Of a stretch of 64,000 bases of DNA, positions 63,367 to 64,000 are shown in pieces; the stretch's first letter is position 1, and every line of letters starts with the position of its first letter. This DNA is from CAJBLF01 sp964560855 (GTDB taxonomy: Bacteria > Patescibacteriota > Gracilibacteria > Absconditabacterales > Absconditicoccaceae). A model generated the notes under the pieces. The model searched no databases. It had not been told where the DNA came from and worked only from the letters and a program-made list of their open reading frames with translations. The position numbers and the translations under genes are program-made. The DNA lies in the NCBI GenBank assembly GCA_964560855.1, contig CAZLLU010000002.1:1-64000 (forward strand), in the 5' to 3' direction.

Positions 63367-64000
63367 ATGAAAAAAAAACCCATTTTTTGGTACGATCAAC
63401 AAGAGTATATCGTACAGTATCTTAATACCTTAAACCGCTTCCATAAATTGCTCGAGGAAAGGAGAAAAGCGTACAGAATACTGAACAAGAATCTGAATGA
63501 ATTCTATGTATTGAACGGAAAATTCTATTTGGACAAGTTCGGTCAGTGCTGGCGCGTCGTCGGCAAACATATGGAAAAGATCATCTTCCCGTTAGTGGCA
63601 ACGAAATCAAAATTCTTGTCTTGTATAAATAATTACAATACCAGCAGGAATGTATTGACCACTGATGAAATCTTGGCGGATCTAGAAAAAGCGAAAGCTT
63701 CTGGACGGCCCTGGCCGATAACGTTTTCTTTAACTATCAGTGAGCCCCCTTTGCCATGGGTGGTATGCCCTGAATGCGGAAAAGGATGGAATATTCACAA
63801 TGTGACCGATTACCTCAAAAAGGAATCAGTGCGCAAGGAGTTTCCCGCTGGAGAATTTGTGGGTAAGAAGCTCAAAGAAATGTGGTCAGCGTATGAAAAA
63901 AAGACTGATTTCGAATGTTATATTCCTCCTGACCACCGGGTATATAATCCCAAATACATCGACAACACGCCTCATCCGGAATATCCAATACTCAAGATCA
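63367..64000 (+). CDS. Hypothetical protein, C-terminus beyond the window
   Basis: At least 211 codons, open to the end of the window. It is hydrophilic and basic with a CPECGKGWNIH segment (one CxxC; a second pair may follow outside). No UGA is used in this part. A CGG in DHRV and in GRPWP-type positions appears. The family is unknown; the CxxC suggests a zinc ribbon or a rubredoxin-like knuckle. Confidence 0.7.
   Translation, partial: MKKKPIFWYDQQEYIVQYLNTLNRFHKLLEERRKAYRILNKNLNEFYVLNGKFYLDKFGQCWRVVGKHMEKIIFPLVATKSKFLSCINNYNTSRNVLTTDEILADLEKAKASGRPWPITFSLTISEPPLPWVVCPECGKGWNIHNVTDYLKKESVRKEFPAGEFVGKKLKEMWSAYEKKTDFECYIPPDHRVYNPKYIDNTPHPEYPILKI

Overview
The window reads as a chromosome segment of a Candidate Phyla Radiation bacterium, most likely Absconditabacteria (SR1). 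The main clue is its genetic code. Nearly every conserved gene is interrupted by in-frame UGA at positions where the family has glycine, including P-loop glycines, the DxxG motif of Obg and EF-G codon 41. CGA and CGG repeatedly sit at positions where the family has tryptophan: HEMNGGWYPW in the GH26 enzyme, the W before KGGMSF in Lgt, GWK in RF1 and LWRY in GH3. Arginine is written AGA, AGG, CGT or CGC, and the stops are UAA and UAG only. This matches the UGA=Gly, CGA/CGG=Trp code known from part of Absconditabacteria (translation table 37, as I recall it). UGA=Gly alone (table 25) is shared with Gracilibacteria. All CDS coordinates here are read with that code, so many genes are much longer than a standard translation suggests. 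The sequence is AT-rich, Shine-Dalgarno sites are rare, and promoters look like TTGACW-16/17-TATAMT.

Layout. 1-8 kb: fusA, a large hypothetical, a small Trp-rich conserved protein, a membrane-anchored YiiX-like hydrolase, prfA (RF1), a four-helix-bundle protein and an M50 protease. 8-16.4 kb (minus strand): an extracytoplasmic peptide-binding-like protein, secG, and a three-gene type IV secretion-like operon (VirB4 ATPase, polytopic membrane protein, 901-aa Cys-rich repeat protein with a multi-TM C-terminus). 16.5-31.8 kb: a PriA remnant, dus, mtgA, DedA, a SpoU methyltransferase, lipoproteins, a SAM methyltransferase, a YprB-like exonuclease, a 724-aa membrane-anchored protein, an RsuA/RluB-type pseudouridine synthase and mutS. 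32-45 kb: a PilB/GspE ATPase, rnhB, a cold-shock protein, pheT, a GH3-family enzyme, a C39-like protein, glyA, DUF456 and a secreted GH26-like glycosidase. 45-64 kb: a TM-anchored MoxR ATPase, mscS, lgt, a SIMPL protein, gltX, a ParB-like protein, clpP, an AT-hook membrane protein, miaA, cca, a tRNA region with a decayed GIY-YIG gene, a PIN-PhoH protein, obg, rlmH and a truncated last gene.

How the genes fit together. Core translation genes (fusA, prfA, gltX, pheT, miaA, dus, cca, rlmH, obg) are scattered singly between cell-envelope genes (lgt, secG, mtgA, mscS, M50, VirB4 operon, PilB). No central metabolic pathway is visible apart from glyA. That fits a reduced, host-attached lifestyle with an elaborate surface.

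The intergenic DNA holds several interspersed repeat families: short A/T direct-repeat arrays, an ACAATAGTCCATAATAAGAC element, CGTCATTCCCG palindromes and CCTCC/GGAGG hairpins. The A/T arrays also lie in frame inside dus, mutS, pheT, gltX and cca.
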